53,348 nucleotides of DNA from Pelagibacteraceae bacterium AG-430-I06 (GTDB lineage Bacteria > Pseudomonadota > Alphaproteobacteria > Pelagibacterales > Pelagibacteraceae): positions 1 through 53,348 of the forward strand of contig QCOH01000009.1 in NCBI GenBank assembly GCA_003209895.1, in the 5' to 3' direction. Position 1 is the first letter of the stretch. The number at the start of each line of letters is the position of its first letter. Shown here one piece after another: positions 26,066-34,713 of this stretch. The notes under the pieces were generated by a model. It saw only the letters and a list, made by a program, of their open reading frames with translations. It was not told the DNA's origin and searched no databases. The translations under genes were made by a program, and so were the position numbers.

Positions 26066-26854
26066 ATGCGAAAAAATAAATTAAAAAAAATTTTTTCTGA
26101 AGGCAAAGCTGTAATAAATGGTTGGCTACAAATTCCAAATTCATTTTCCGCAGAAGTTATGACTAATCAAGGGTGGGATTCATTAACAATAGATATGCAA
26201 CACGGGGTCGTTGATTACCCCAATGCTCTTAAAATGCTCCAAGCTATTTCAACTACAGATGTTGTTCCCATGGCAAGGGTTAATTGGAATGAGCCAGGGC
26301 AAATTATGAAAATATTAGATGCTGGATCTTACGGAGTTATATGCCCTATGGTGAGCAATAGAAAAGAAGCTGAAAATTTTGTTAATGCATGTCTTTATCC
26401 CCCAAAAGGCTATAGAAGTTTTGGACCAATAAGAGGTCTTTTATATGGTGGTCCAGATTATGGAAAATTTGCAAATGATGAAATTTTAAAATTTGCCATG
26501 ATAGAAACCAAAGAGTCTTTGGATAATTTAGATTCAATAATGACTACACCAGGCCTTAGTGGAATCTATATAGGACCAGCAGATTTGAGTCTGGCTATCG
26601 GAGAAGAACCAAGTTTTGATAAACCAGAAAAAGATAAAGTTTATAGTACAATTATGAAAATTTTAGAACATGCTAAAAAAAATAAAATTATTGCAGGAAT
26701 CCACAATATGAAAGCTGAATATGCACTCAAAATGATCGAAAAAGGTTTTCAACTTGTAACAATTGGATCTGATCAGAGGTTTATGTCTGCTGGAGCCAAG
26801 GATGCAATAAGTAAATTTAAAAATATTAAAACTAAAGAAGGAAAGGCTTATTAA
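26066..26854 (+). CDS. HpcH/HpaI-family class II aldolase
   Basis: 262 residues. Family motifs: SLTIDMQHGVVDY near residue 38, MARVNWNEPGQIMKILDAGSYGVICPMV (substrate Arg and acidic base), then MIETKESLDNLDSI and YIGPADLSLAIG with the metal-binding Glu and Asp. These enzymes cleave 2-oxo-3-deoxy acids to pyruvate (or oxaloacetate relatives) and an aldehyde. Placed 2 bases after an aldehyde dehydrogenase at the end of the inositol region, it may replace the class II aldolase IolJ, implying a route that avoids deoxyketogluconate phosphate. This is inference. Confidence 0.9.
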   Translation: MRKNKLKKIFSEGKAVINGWLQIPNSFSAEVMTNQGWDSLTIDMQHGVVDYPNALKMLQAISTTDVVPMARVNWNEPGQIMKILDAGSYGVICPMVSNRKEAENFVNACLYPPKGYRSFGPIRGLLYGGPDYGKFANDEILKFAMIETKESLDNLDSIMTTPGLSGIYIGPADLSLAIGEEPSFDKPEKDKVYSTIMKILEHAKKNKIIAGIHNMKAEYALKMIEKGFQLVTIGSDQRFMSAGAKDAISKFKNIKTKEGKAY

Positions 26855-26881
26855 TTCTTATATTAGCCAAAACAAATAAGA

Positions 26882-27133
26882 GTGAACTCTTTTTATATCT
26901 ATGTACTAAAATCAATAAAAGGTGAAAACTTAACTTACGTAGGGTATACAAATAATATAAAAAAAAGGTTAAAATTACACAACGAAGGTAAAGGAGCCAA
27001 ATTTACTAGAGGAAGAAAATGGAAAGTAATATATAAAGAAAAATTTATGAGCAGAAAAAAAGCAATGGCTAGAGAATATTTTATTAAAAAAAATCGCAAA
27101 GCAAGAAATTTTATTAAAAATAAATTTTCATGA
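26882..27133 (+). CDS. Small GIY-YIG nuclease-fold protein
   Basis: 83 residues made only of the GIY-YIG fold: FYIYVLKSI and TYVGYTNNIKKRLKLHNEGKGAKFTRGRKW, then KREYFIKK-like end (AREYFIKKNRKA). It matches the UPF0213/YhbQ type of stand-alone proteins of uncertain role in DNA maintenance. Start is GTG at 26882. Its stop codon overlaps the start of the large glycosyltransferase gene by 4 bases (ATGA). Confidence 0.85.
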   Translation: MNSFYIYVLKSIKGENLTYVGYTNNIKKRLKLHNEGKGAKFTRGRKWKVIYKEKFMSRKKAMAREYFIKKNRKARNFIKNKFS

Positions 27134-29265
27134 AAATTTCTATATTATTACCTTATAAAGAAAATTTCTCCCCAAATTACCCTGGCGCAGTATCACTTTT
27201 TGTAAACGACACTCTTAAATTAAGCAAATTTAAAAAAAATATTAAAGTTTACGGTAATACGGCTTTCAAAAATAAATTTTCTAAAAATTATAGAAATATA
27301 AAATTAAAAAAAATATTTTTGGGAAGCCAAAGCGAAAATTATATGGATGAATTTATTAAAATAGAAAAATTCAATTCATCAGATATAATAGAAATTCATA
27401 ATAGGCCACATTATTTAAATTATCTGATAAATGAAGGTGTTAAATCAAAATTTGTATTATATTTTCATAACGATCCTCTAACCATGACTGGATCTAAGGT
27501 TTTAGCAGAAAGAAAATTTTTAGTTGATGCATGTCACAAAATTATTTTTAATAGCACTTGGTCAAAAAAAAGATTTTTAGAAAATATACCCTCGGGATCA
27601 ATAAGCAGCGAAAAATTAATAGTTATTTTTCAATCAGCATCTAAAAATAAGATTAATTTTAATAATAAAAAAAAATGGATTACATTTGTTGGAAAATTAA
27701 ATCGTTCAAAAGGATACGATATATTTGGATCAGCCGTCATAAAGATTTTAAACAAATATAAAGATTGGTCTGGAGTAGTTATAGGTGATGAACAAAGAGA
27801 TAAAATTAATTTTAATCATAAAAGGCTTAAAAAATTGGGTTTTGTTCCACATAACAGAGTAATAAATGTTTTTAAGAAAACTAGTATTGCTGTTGCATGT
27901 TCAAGATGGAATGAGCCGTTTGGTAGAACAAGTTTGGAAGGTTCTGCTAATGCGTGCGCTGTTATAATAAGTAACAAAGGAGGTCTTCCAGAAACAGTAA
28001 CAAATGCAATCATTTTAAAAAGACTTAATTCCTTTGAATTAAAAAAGAATATAGAAAAACTTATCAAAAACGAGAAATTAAGAAACCAATATCAGAAACT
28101 TGCTTATAAAAATTTTTATTTAACCCATAAAAATAGCAGTAAACAAATTGATCACTACAGACAAGAAATTCTTTATACAAATAAAAAAATAAATTTTTTT
28201 CAAAAACCAGATAAACTTAGAATTATTCATGTTACTAATTTTAACGAAAGGCATGATGGACGATTATATTTTAATACAGGAAGAAGAATTAATAACGGAC
28301 TAATAAGACTTGGTCACAGCATATTAGAATTTAGTGACAGAGATATACAAAAATATTATAAAAATTATAAAGACCTGTCTGGAACAAAAAAATTAAATTC
28401 CAAACTTATTAATACGTGCTACAATTTCAAGCCAGATATGATTGTACTTGGTCATGCTGACTCTATTTACCCAGAAACATTAAAAAATCTTAAAAAAAAC
28501 TATCCTAATCTTAAAGTTGCTCAATGGTTTTTAGATCCATTAAGTAAGAAAGGTCCAGATTTTTTTAAAAATAAGCAAAGGATATTAAACAAAGTGAATT
28601 ATGTTGATAAAAATTTTTTAACAACTTCTCCAAAAGTTTTAAAATTTATAAAAAATAAAGAAAATTTTCATTTTATACCAAATCCTTCGGATAGTTCTTT
28701 TGAGACTTTGAATAATTTTAAAAAATCTTGCAATATGGATGTTTTTTATGCTTTGAGCCACGGAGTTCATCGTGGAGTTTTAAAAAAAGGAAAATATGAT
28801 GAACGTATAAATTTTGTTTCTAAATTAATTGGTATGACACCGAATATTAAATTTGATATTTATGGATTAAATAATGTTCAGCCAGTATGGGCAGATAACT
28901 ATTTTAAAGCAATTTCAAATTCAAAGATGGGTTTAAATCTTAGCAGGGGAGAGCCCATAAGATATTATAGCAGTGATAGAATAACACAAATAATAGGAAA
29001 TGGTCTTGTTACCTTAATTGATGAAAAAACTCATTACAGAGATTTTTTTTCAGATAAAGAAATGGTTTTTTATAAAAATGTTAGTGATCTATCAGAAAAA
29101 ATCACAAAAATAAGCAAAGATGAAAAATTAAGAAAAAAGATTGGACAAAAAGGAAAGGAAAAATATTTAAAATATTTTAATTCAACCGAGGTTGCAAAAT
29201 ATATAATAAATAAAACTTTTGAATTAAAAAATAAAAAAAATAATTTTTATTGGGAATTAAATTGA
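27130..29265 (+). CDS. Double glycosyltransferase (GT4 domain + CgeB-like GT1-type domain)
   Basis: 711 residues, about twice the size of a single GT-B enzyme. Residues 1 to about 345 form a GT4-type transferase: TFVGKLNRSKGYDIFGSAV and the donor site SRWNEPFGRTSLEGSANACAV followed by GGLPET. Residues about 365-711 form a second GT-B unit like spore-maturation CgeB/DUF3880 proteins: RLYFNTGRRINNGLIRLGH, PDMIVLGHADSIY, and EPIRYYSSDRITQIIGNG followed by a glycosyltransf_1_2-like tail. No signal peptide, so it is cytoplasmic, making surface polysaccharide or LPS. Overlaps both neighbours by 4 bases. Confidence 0.85.
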   Translation: MKISILLPYKENFSPNYPGAVSLFVNDTLKLSKFKKNIKVYGNTAFKNKFSKNYRNIKLKKIFLGSQSENYMDEFIKIEKFNSSDIIEIHNRPHYLNYLINEGVKSKFVLYFHNDPLTMTGSKVLAERKFLVDACHKIIFNSTWSKKRFLENIPSGSISSEKLIVIFQSASKNKINFNNKKKWITFVGKLNRSKGYDIFGSAVIKILNKYKDWSGVVIGDEQRDKINFNHKRLKKLGFVPHNRVINVFKKTSIAVACSRWNEPFGRTSLEGSANACAVIISNKGGLPETVTNAIILKRLNSFELKKNIEKLIKNEKLRNQYQKLAYKNFYLTHKNSSKQIDHYRQEILYTNKKINFFQKPDKLRIIHVTNFNERHDGRLYFNTGRRINNGLIRLGHSILEFSDRDIQKYYKNYKDLSGTKKLNSKLINTCYNFKPDMIVLGHADSIYPETLKNLKKNYPNLKVAQWFLDPLSKKGPDFFKNKQRILNKVNYVDKNFLTTSPKVLKFIKNKENFHFIPNPSDSSFETLNNFKKSCNMDVFYALSHGVHRGVLKKGKYDERINFVSKLIGMTPNIKFDIYGLNNVQPVWADNYFKAISNSKMGLNLSRGEPIRYYSSDRITQIIGNGLVTLIDEKTHYRDFFSDKEMVFYKNVSDLSEKITKISKDEKLRKKIGQKGKEKYLKYFNSTEVAKYIINKTFELKNKKNNFYWELN

Positions 29266-30041
29266 ATATTATAGATTCACATTGTCATTTAGATTTCGAT
29301 GATTTTAATAGTAATTTAGATATAATTCTTAATAGAGCAAAAGAAAATGGTGTCAAATATTATTTAACTATTTGTACTCATGATAAAAGTTTTAAAAAAA
29401 TCTTAAATATATTGATCAAGTATAAAAATATTTTTGGTACATATGGCATACATCCACATGAAACTAAATTATATAAAAAACTAACAGTTTCACAAATAAT
29501 TAATAATCTTAAAAAACATAAAAATATAATTGGAGTTGGAGAAACTGGTCTTGATTTTTACTATGAGCATTCTGACGTTATTTCACAAAAAAAAAGTTTC
29601 ACAAAACATATACAAGCATGCCAAGAACAATCATCAACACTAATAGTTCACTCAAGATCAGCCGAAAAAGAGACTTATGAAATTTTAAATAGTGAAATCA
29701 AAAACAAAAACTTTAAAATTTTAATGCATTGTTTTACTGGATCAAAAGAATTTGCACATAAATTATTAGATCTAGGATGTTACTTCTCTGCAAGTGGCAT
29801 TATTACTTTTAAAAAATCTTCAGAATTAAATGAAGTTTTCAAAGAAATACCAAATAATAGAATTCTTTTGGAAACAGATTCACCATATTTGTCACCTGAA
29901 CCCAAAAGAGGCCAAGTAAATGAACCGTCCAATATTATTTATACTTTAAGACATATGAGTAAATTAAAAAATGATACCGTGGAAAATCTTGCGCTACAAA
30001 CTACAAATAATTTCATTAAATTATTTAATATTAATTTATGA
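29262..30041 (+). CDS. tatD: TatD-family metal-dependent DNase
   Basis: About 259 residues. Metal-ligand motifs are complete: IIDSHCHLDF at the N-terminus, GVGETGLDFYY, HSRSAEKETY, ILMHCFTGS and LLETDSPYLSPEP. I chose TTG 29262, which overlaps the TGA of the upstream gene (TTGA, as between hom and glpX); a TTG four codons earlier is possible. In most alphaproteobacteria this gene follows metG; here metG lies 16 kb away on the other strand. Confidence 0.93.
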   Translation: MNIIDSHCHLDFDDFNSNLDIILNRAKENGVKYYLTICTHDKSFKKILNILIKYKNIFGTYGIHPHETKLYKKLTVSQIINNLKKHKNIIGVGETGLDFYYEHSDVISQKKSFTKHIQACQEQSSTLIVHSRSAEKETYEILNSEIKNKNFKILMHCFTGSKEFAHKLLDLGCYFSASGIITFKKSSELNEVFKEIPNNRILLETDSPYLSPEPKRGQVNEPSNIIYTLRHMSKLKNDTVENLALQTTNNFIKLFNINL

Positions 30042-30802
30042 AATTTATTATATTAGGTTCTGGAAGTTCCGTGGGTGTACCATGGATTACAGGTAATTGG
30101 GGAAAATGTAATAAAAAAAACAAATTTAATCAACGAAGTCGATGTTCCGCATTTTTGCAAAAAGGGAAAATCTCAGTTCTTATCGATACATCTCCTGATA
30201 TAAAAAAACAAATTTTAGATAATAAAATCAATAACATTGATTATGTTTTGTTTACTCATGAACACGCAGATCAAACTAGCGGTATTTTTGAATTGAGACC
30301 TTTTTTCTGGAAAAATAAAAAACAAATTAGTATTTATGCTAATAAGGAGACTCTTGTTAATTTAAAGAATAAGTATGATTACTGTTTTTATGGGGGTAAA
30401 GGATATTTACCAATTTTAAAAGGAAATCTTGTTAAAAAAAAATTTTCATTAGTTAAAAAAAAAGAAAAAATTATAATTAAGTCTTTTTATGTTAACCATG
30501 GCGAAATCAAATCTACAGCTTATATTATTGGGAAATTAGCATATATCAGTGACACAAACGGTATATTTGAAAAAGATTTTTTTAAATTAAAGAATTTAAA
30601 ATACTTAATCATAGATTGTCTGAAATTTAATAGTCATCAGTCACATTTTAATCTTGAACAAGCAATAAATATTAGCAGAAGAGTAAAAGCTAAAAAAACA
30701 ATTTTTACCAATCTACATTCAGATCTAGATTATAATTTTCTAAAAAAATCTTTACCAAGAAATATGGTCCCAGCTTACGATGGCATGATACTAAACATAT
30801 GA
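30038..30802 (+). CDS. PhnP-like metallo-beta-lactamase-fold hydrolase
   Basis: 254 residues. GSGSSVGVPWITGNWG at the N-terminus and the metal motif FTHEHADQTSGIFELRPF, then YISDTNGI with the bridging Asp and TNLHSDLDY near the end. The canonical HxHxDH motif reads HEHADQ, with Gln for the last His. Phosphodiesterase activity is likely (PhnP and relatives cleave cyclic phosphodiesters). Overlaps tatD by 4 bases (ATGA); the tatD-MBL pair is a conserved alphaproteobacterial unit usually after metG. Confidence 0.87.
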   Translation: MKFIILGSGSSVGVPWITGNWGKCNKKNKFNQRSRCSAFLQKGKISVLIDTSPDIKKQILDNKINNIDYVLFTHEHADQTSGIFELRPFFWKNKKQISIYANKETLVNLKNKYDYCFYGGKGYLPILKGNLVKKKFSLVKKKEKIIIKSFYVNHGEIKSTAYIIGKLAYISDTNGIFEKDFFKLKNLKYLIIDCLKFNSHQSHFNLEQAINISRRVKAKKTIFTNLHSDLDYNFLKKSLPRNMVPAYDGMILNI

Positions 30803-31159
30803 TTAAAGTGCTTTTTTTAAAGCGTAATATGGCAACATTATACAATCCTTTCTGCTCAAGTACTTTTTTGATAAGAGAGGATTAAATTTCTTAGAAAATA
30901 TAATTTTATCAATTTTATCAATATTAATATTTTTAATTTTTTTTGATAATAAGCTTGCAGACGCTTTGCAAAATAAACAAGACTCTGTTTCATAATGCAT
31001 ATTGATAATTTTTTTATTCTTTATATTTAAACTAATTTCAATTTTATCACCACATTTCTTATTTTTGAGTGATGCATAGTATTTTGTTTTCTTTAATCCA
31101 TAATTGGATGTATCTAAAGCGAGATTAAAAATTTTTTTATCTATTATTTTTTTGAACAT
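30803..31159 (-). CDS. IscU/SufU-like Fe-S scaffold protein
   Basis: 118 residues. Cys36 in KKCGDKIEISL (with the adjacent Asp), Cys61 in ESCLFCKASASLLSKK and Cys106 in LSRKDCIMLPYYALKKAL have the order and spacing of the three cluster-ligand cysteines of IscU/SufU. The extra Cys64 is unusual. The LPPVK motif used by HscA is absent, so it is nearer to SufU-type scaffolds. It overlaps the nhaA 3' end by 16 bases, with no other Fe-S genes visible around it. Role inferred from cysteine pattern only. Confidence 0.75.
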   Translation of the reverse strand: MFKKIIDKKIFNLALDTSNYGLKKTKYYASLKNKKCGDKIEISLNIKNKKIINMHYETESCLFCKASASLLSKKIKNINIDKIDKIIFSKKFNPLLSKKYLSRKDCIMLPYYALKKAL

Positions 31160-32322
31160 AATAAAATTAAAAAGTAACCAAATAATGTCGACAATAATGA
31201 ACCAAGTAGTACACCTATTTTAACATCACTTAAATATTGAGTAGTTTCAATGAATGCTAAATTTCCAACAAATAGACTCATTGTAAAACCAATTCCTGTT
31301 AAAACACCAACACCATAAAATGTTCCCCAATTAGAATTACTCGGCATATCCGCAATTTTTAATTTTATTGAAATATAAGAAAACAAGAAAACCCCGACTT
31401 GTTTTCCAATAAATAGTCCACAAAGTATACCGAGTGGTACTGGACTCATCAAATTTGAAAAACCTACTCCATCGAGTGACACCCCTGCGTTTGCAAACGC
31501 AAATATAGGCATTATTCCGAATAATACATACGGTGAAATATTATGTTCAAGCTTGATAAGCAATGAATTTTTATGGCTTTTTTTACTATTTTTATGAGGA
31601 ATTGTAAGAGCCAATAGCACACCAGCGATTGTAGCATGTATCCCTGATTGGTGAGTAAATTCCCAAAGAAATACCCCAACTATCAAATAAGGAATGAAAT
31701 TTCTTATACTAAATTTATTTAAAGCTATTAAAATAATTACACACATAAGCATAAGCAGCAAATAGAAAGACTGAACATTACCTGAATAAAAAAAAGCAAT
31801 AATTACAATTGCGCCTAGATCATCAATAATTGCTAATGCAGTTAAAAAAACTTTTAATGATATTGGAACTCTTTTACCCAAGAGTGATAAAACACCCAAA
31901 GAGAAAGCAATATCTGTTGCTGAAGGAATGGCCCAACCACGTAAAGTTTCTGAGTCACTATAATTAATCGCTATATATATAAGTGCCGGAACCAGCATAC
32001 CCCCAACAGCTCCAATTATTGGAAGCAAAGCTTGCTTTGGGTTTGAAAGTTCACCTTGTATAAATTCTCTTTTTATTTCTAACGAAACTAAAAAGAAAAA
32101 TATTGCCATTAAGACATCATTGATCCAATGAATCACGCTAAGCTTAATAGTAAATTTACCAAAACCAATACTAAAGTAACTTTCTAGTGTACTAATGTAA
32201 AATTGGTTTAATCCTGTATTACTCACTATTAGAGCTGCGATTGCGGCAAAAAGTAAAACCAATCCTGATGCAGCCTCTAACTTAAAAAACCATTTAAAGG
32301 GTTTTGAAATATATTGAATCAT
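31144..32322 (-). CDS. nhaA: Na+/H+ antiporter NhaA
   Basis: 392 residues with about 12 transmembrane segments, normal for NhaA. The ion-site aspartate pair is in LAIIDDLGAIVIIAFFYS, the discontinuous helix has GWAIPSATDIAFSLGVLSLLG, and the late segments include GVGVLTGIGFTMSLFVGNLAF. It exchanges sodium for protons across the inner membrane, fitting a marine cell. Divergent from the tRNA-Pro/fad operon with 86 bases between it and the tRNA. Confidence 0.96.
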   Translation of the reverse strand: MIQYISKPFKWFFKLEAASGLVLLFAAIAALIVSNTGLNQFYISTLESYFSIGFGKFTIKLSVIHWINDVLMAIFFFLVSLEIKREFIQGELSNPKQALLPIIGAVGGMLVPALIYIAINYSDSETLRGWAIPSATDIAFSLGVLSLLGKRVPISLKVFLTALAIIDDLGAIVIIAFFYSGNVQSFYLLLMLMCVIILIALNKFSIRNFIPYLIVGVFLWEFTHQSGIHATIAGVLLALTIPHKNSKKSHKNSLLIKLEHNISPYVLFGIMPIFAFANAGVSLDGVGFSNLMSPVPLGILCGLFIGKQVGVFLFSYISIKLKIADMPSNSNWGTFYGVGVLTGIGFTMSLFVGNLAFIETTQYLSDVKIGVLLGSLLSTLFGYFLILLCSKK

Positions 32323-32369
32323 TTTGAAGCAATTATATCCGTAATTTTATAAATGTAATTATCTTTCAA

Positions 32370-32400
32370 TTGATAAAATAGCACATTTAATCTATATAAA
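32370..32400 (+). promoter_or_regulatory. Probable promoter of tRNA-Pro and the downstream acyl-CoA operon
   Basis: TTGATA (32370-32375) and TATATA (32393-32398, or overlapping TATAAA 32395-32400) are separated by 17 bases and end about 9 bases before the tRNA. No other promoter fits between the tRNA and the gene at 32491, so the tRNA and the operon may share this start. Confidence 0.5.
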
Positions 32401-32408
32401 TAGGCTTT

Positions 32409-32485
<77 letters not shown>

Positions 32486-32490
32486 TTTTT

Positions 32491-34713
32491 ATGAAAATAC
32501 AAAAAGTAGTTATTATAGGTTCTGGAACAATGGGAAGTGGAATTGCTGCACATTTGTGTAATGCCGATATACCCGTTGTACTTCTTGATTTAAAAACTGA
32601 AATTGCTGAAAAAGCAAAGGAAAGAATTTTAAAGTCTCGACCTCCATTACTATTTGAAAGTTCTAAAATTAAAAGTCTTAAAACCGGGAACATTATAGAT
32701 AATTTTGATAATGTTTCTGATGCTGATTGGATAATAGAGGCTGTTGTAGAAAGAATTAATATAAAACATGATATTTATGAAAAAATTTTGAAAGCAAGAA
32801 AAAAAGAGTCTGTCATTTCCTCGAATACTTCGACAATACCACTTAAAATTCTTTCAGCAAAAATGGATAGTGCTGATAAAAAAGATTTTTGTATTACACA
32901 CTTTTTTAATCCAGTCAGATACATGGGTCTTTTAGAAATTGTTAGAGAAAAATCAAATGATCAAGGTAAAATTAATTTATTAAAAAACTTTTGTGAAAAA
33001 AAATTAGGAAAAGGAGTTATTATTTGCGGTGACACACCCGGTTTTTTAGGAAATAGAATAGGGGTTTATGCAATGCAAATTGCAATGACAGAGGCAATAA
33101 AAATGAATTTATCTGTAGAAGAAGCAGATGCTGTATTTGGTCGGCCAATGGGTATACCTAAAACAGGTGTTTTTGCTTTATATGATTTGATTGGAATCGA
33201 TTTAATGTCAGACGTTTTAAAAAGTTTTCGAAAAGAATTGCCAGAAAAAGATAAATTTCAAGAAGTCGCTCATGGTATTCCAATAATACAAAAATTAATT
33301 GATACAGGTTATACTGGAAGAAAAGGTAAGGGTGGTTTTTATCGTATAAATAAAGTTAATAATCAAAAAATTTTGGAGGCTTTAAATATAAGAAACAATA
33401 CTTATTCACCTGCAAAGAAGATTGATCTTCAAATTAAAAAAATTAACTTATTAGATTTAATTAATAGAGATGATCTTTATGGAAAATATGCTTGGTCAGT
33501 AATTTCAAAAATTATTCTTTATTCTTCTTCATTAGTCCCGCAAATTACGAAAGAATATAATGATATCGACGAAGCTTTAAGACTTGGTTTTAATTGGGCA
33601 ATGGGACCTTTTGAAATGTTAAATAATATTGGATTAGATAATTTTTTCAATAAAATAGGTGATGTTAAGACAAATTCTTTTCTAGAAAATCTTAAAAGTA
33701 AAAACACAAAAAAGTTTTATGATCAAAGACAGAAATATACAGATATCGAAACTTTAGGAAAAGTTAAAAAAACAGTTGTTAAAATTGATAAAAATGACTC
33801 AGCTGAAATTTACAGATTTAAAGATTTTAATATTGTAGAATTTAATACCAAAGCAAATGCCTTAGATTATAATTCCATGGACGCTTTAATGAAAGCTACA
33901 GATAAACCATTGATCATTATCAATGAGAGTATGCAGTTTTCTGCAGGGGTTAATTTAAATTATGTAATGGAGTTTGTAGAAAAGAAAGATTTTAAATCTG
34001 TTGAAAAATTTATTAAATATTTCCAAAAAACTTGCGAACATTTAAAGTATAGTGACAAATTAGTAATCTCAGCACCATCCGGGTTATCATTGGGTGGAGG
34101 TGAAGAAGTGTTACTGCAAAGCAATTATGTTGTATCACACACCAATATAGTGATGGGACTGGTTGAAACTATTGTTGGTTTAGTACCAGCTGGTGGTGGA
34201 TGTAAAGAACTTTTATGGAGATGGGCCCAAACTGATGATGCCCAAAAGGATCCTGATTTTGCACCACTTAAGGTTTTTGATATAATAGGATATGCAAAAA
34301 CAGCCACTTCTCCTCTTGAAGCCAAACCACTTTTATTTTTGGATGATTCTCATGAAGTCATAATTAACAGGAATAACCTTTTACCAATGGCCAGATTGTA
34401 TATTGAAAAACATAAAAATTTTAAACCACCAATTAAATGCAAATTTAAATTATCAGGTGCACAAGTAAGGAAAAAAATGCAAAAAGTACTTGATGAATTA
34501 TATAATGGAAAGAAAATACTAGATCATGGTATGATGGTAGGTAATGAATTAGCCAATGTTTTGAGTGGTGGAGATACTGATTTAAATAAGGAAATAAGTG
34601 AAGAAGAGATGTATAAATTAGAACTTGAGAGCTTTATGAAACTTTTAGAAACAGAAAATACACAAAAAAGGATAATGCATACTTTAAAAACAAGTAAACC
34701 ATTAATAAATTAA
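32491..34713 (+). CDS. 3-hydroxyacyl-CoA dehydrogenase / enoyl-CoA hydratase (FadN-like order)
   Basis: 740 residues. The dehydrogenase half comes first: VVIIGSGTMGSGIAAHL, SNTSTIPLKIL, THFFNPVRYMGLLEIV, GDTPGFLGNRIG and GYTGRKGKGGFY. The C-terminal half (from about 445) is a crotonase domain with both glutamates in place, SLGGGEEVLL and MGLVETIVGLVPAGGG. FadB/FadJ have the reverse order; this order is that of FadN. It would hydrate an enoyl-CoA and oxidise the 3-hydroxyacyl-CoA. No thiolase gene is present in the operon. Starts 5 bases after tRNA-Pro. Confidence 0.93.
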   Translation: MKIQKVVIIGSGTMGSGIAAHLCNADIPVVLLDLKTEIAEKAKERILKSRPPLLFESSKIKSLKTGNIIDNFDNVSDADWIIEAVVERINIKHDIYEKILKARKKESVISSNTSTIPLKILSAKMDSADKKDFCITHFFNPVRYMGLLEIVREKSNDQGKINLLKNFCEKKLGKGVIICGDTPGFLGNRIGVYAMQIAMTEAIKMNLSVEEADAVFGRPMGIPKTGVFALYDLIGIDLMSDVLKSFRKELPEKDKFQEVAHGIPIIQKLIDTGYTGRKGKGGFYRINKVNNQKILEALNIRNNTYSPAKKIDLQIKKINLLDLINRDDLYGKYAWSVISKIILYSSSLVPQITKEYNDIDEALRLGFNWAMGPFEMLNNIGLDNFFNKIGDVKTNSFLENLKSKNTKKFYDQRQKYTDIETLGKVKKTVVKIDKNDSAEIYRFKDFNIVEFNTKANALDYNSMDALMKATDKPLIIINESMQFSAGVNLNYVMEFVEKKDFKSVEKFIKYFQKTCEHLKYSDKLVISAPSGLSLGGGEEVLLQSNYVVSHTNIVMGLVETIVGLVPAGGGCKELLWRWAQTDDAQKDPDFAPLKVFDIIGYAKTATSPLEAKPLLFLDDSHEVIINRNNLLPMARLYIEKHKNFKPPIKCKFKLSGAQVRKKMQKVLDELYNGKKILDHGMMVGNELANVLSGGDTDLNKEISEEEMYKLELESFMKLLETENTQKRIMHTLKTSKPLIN

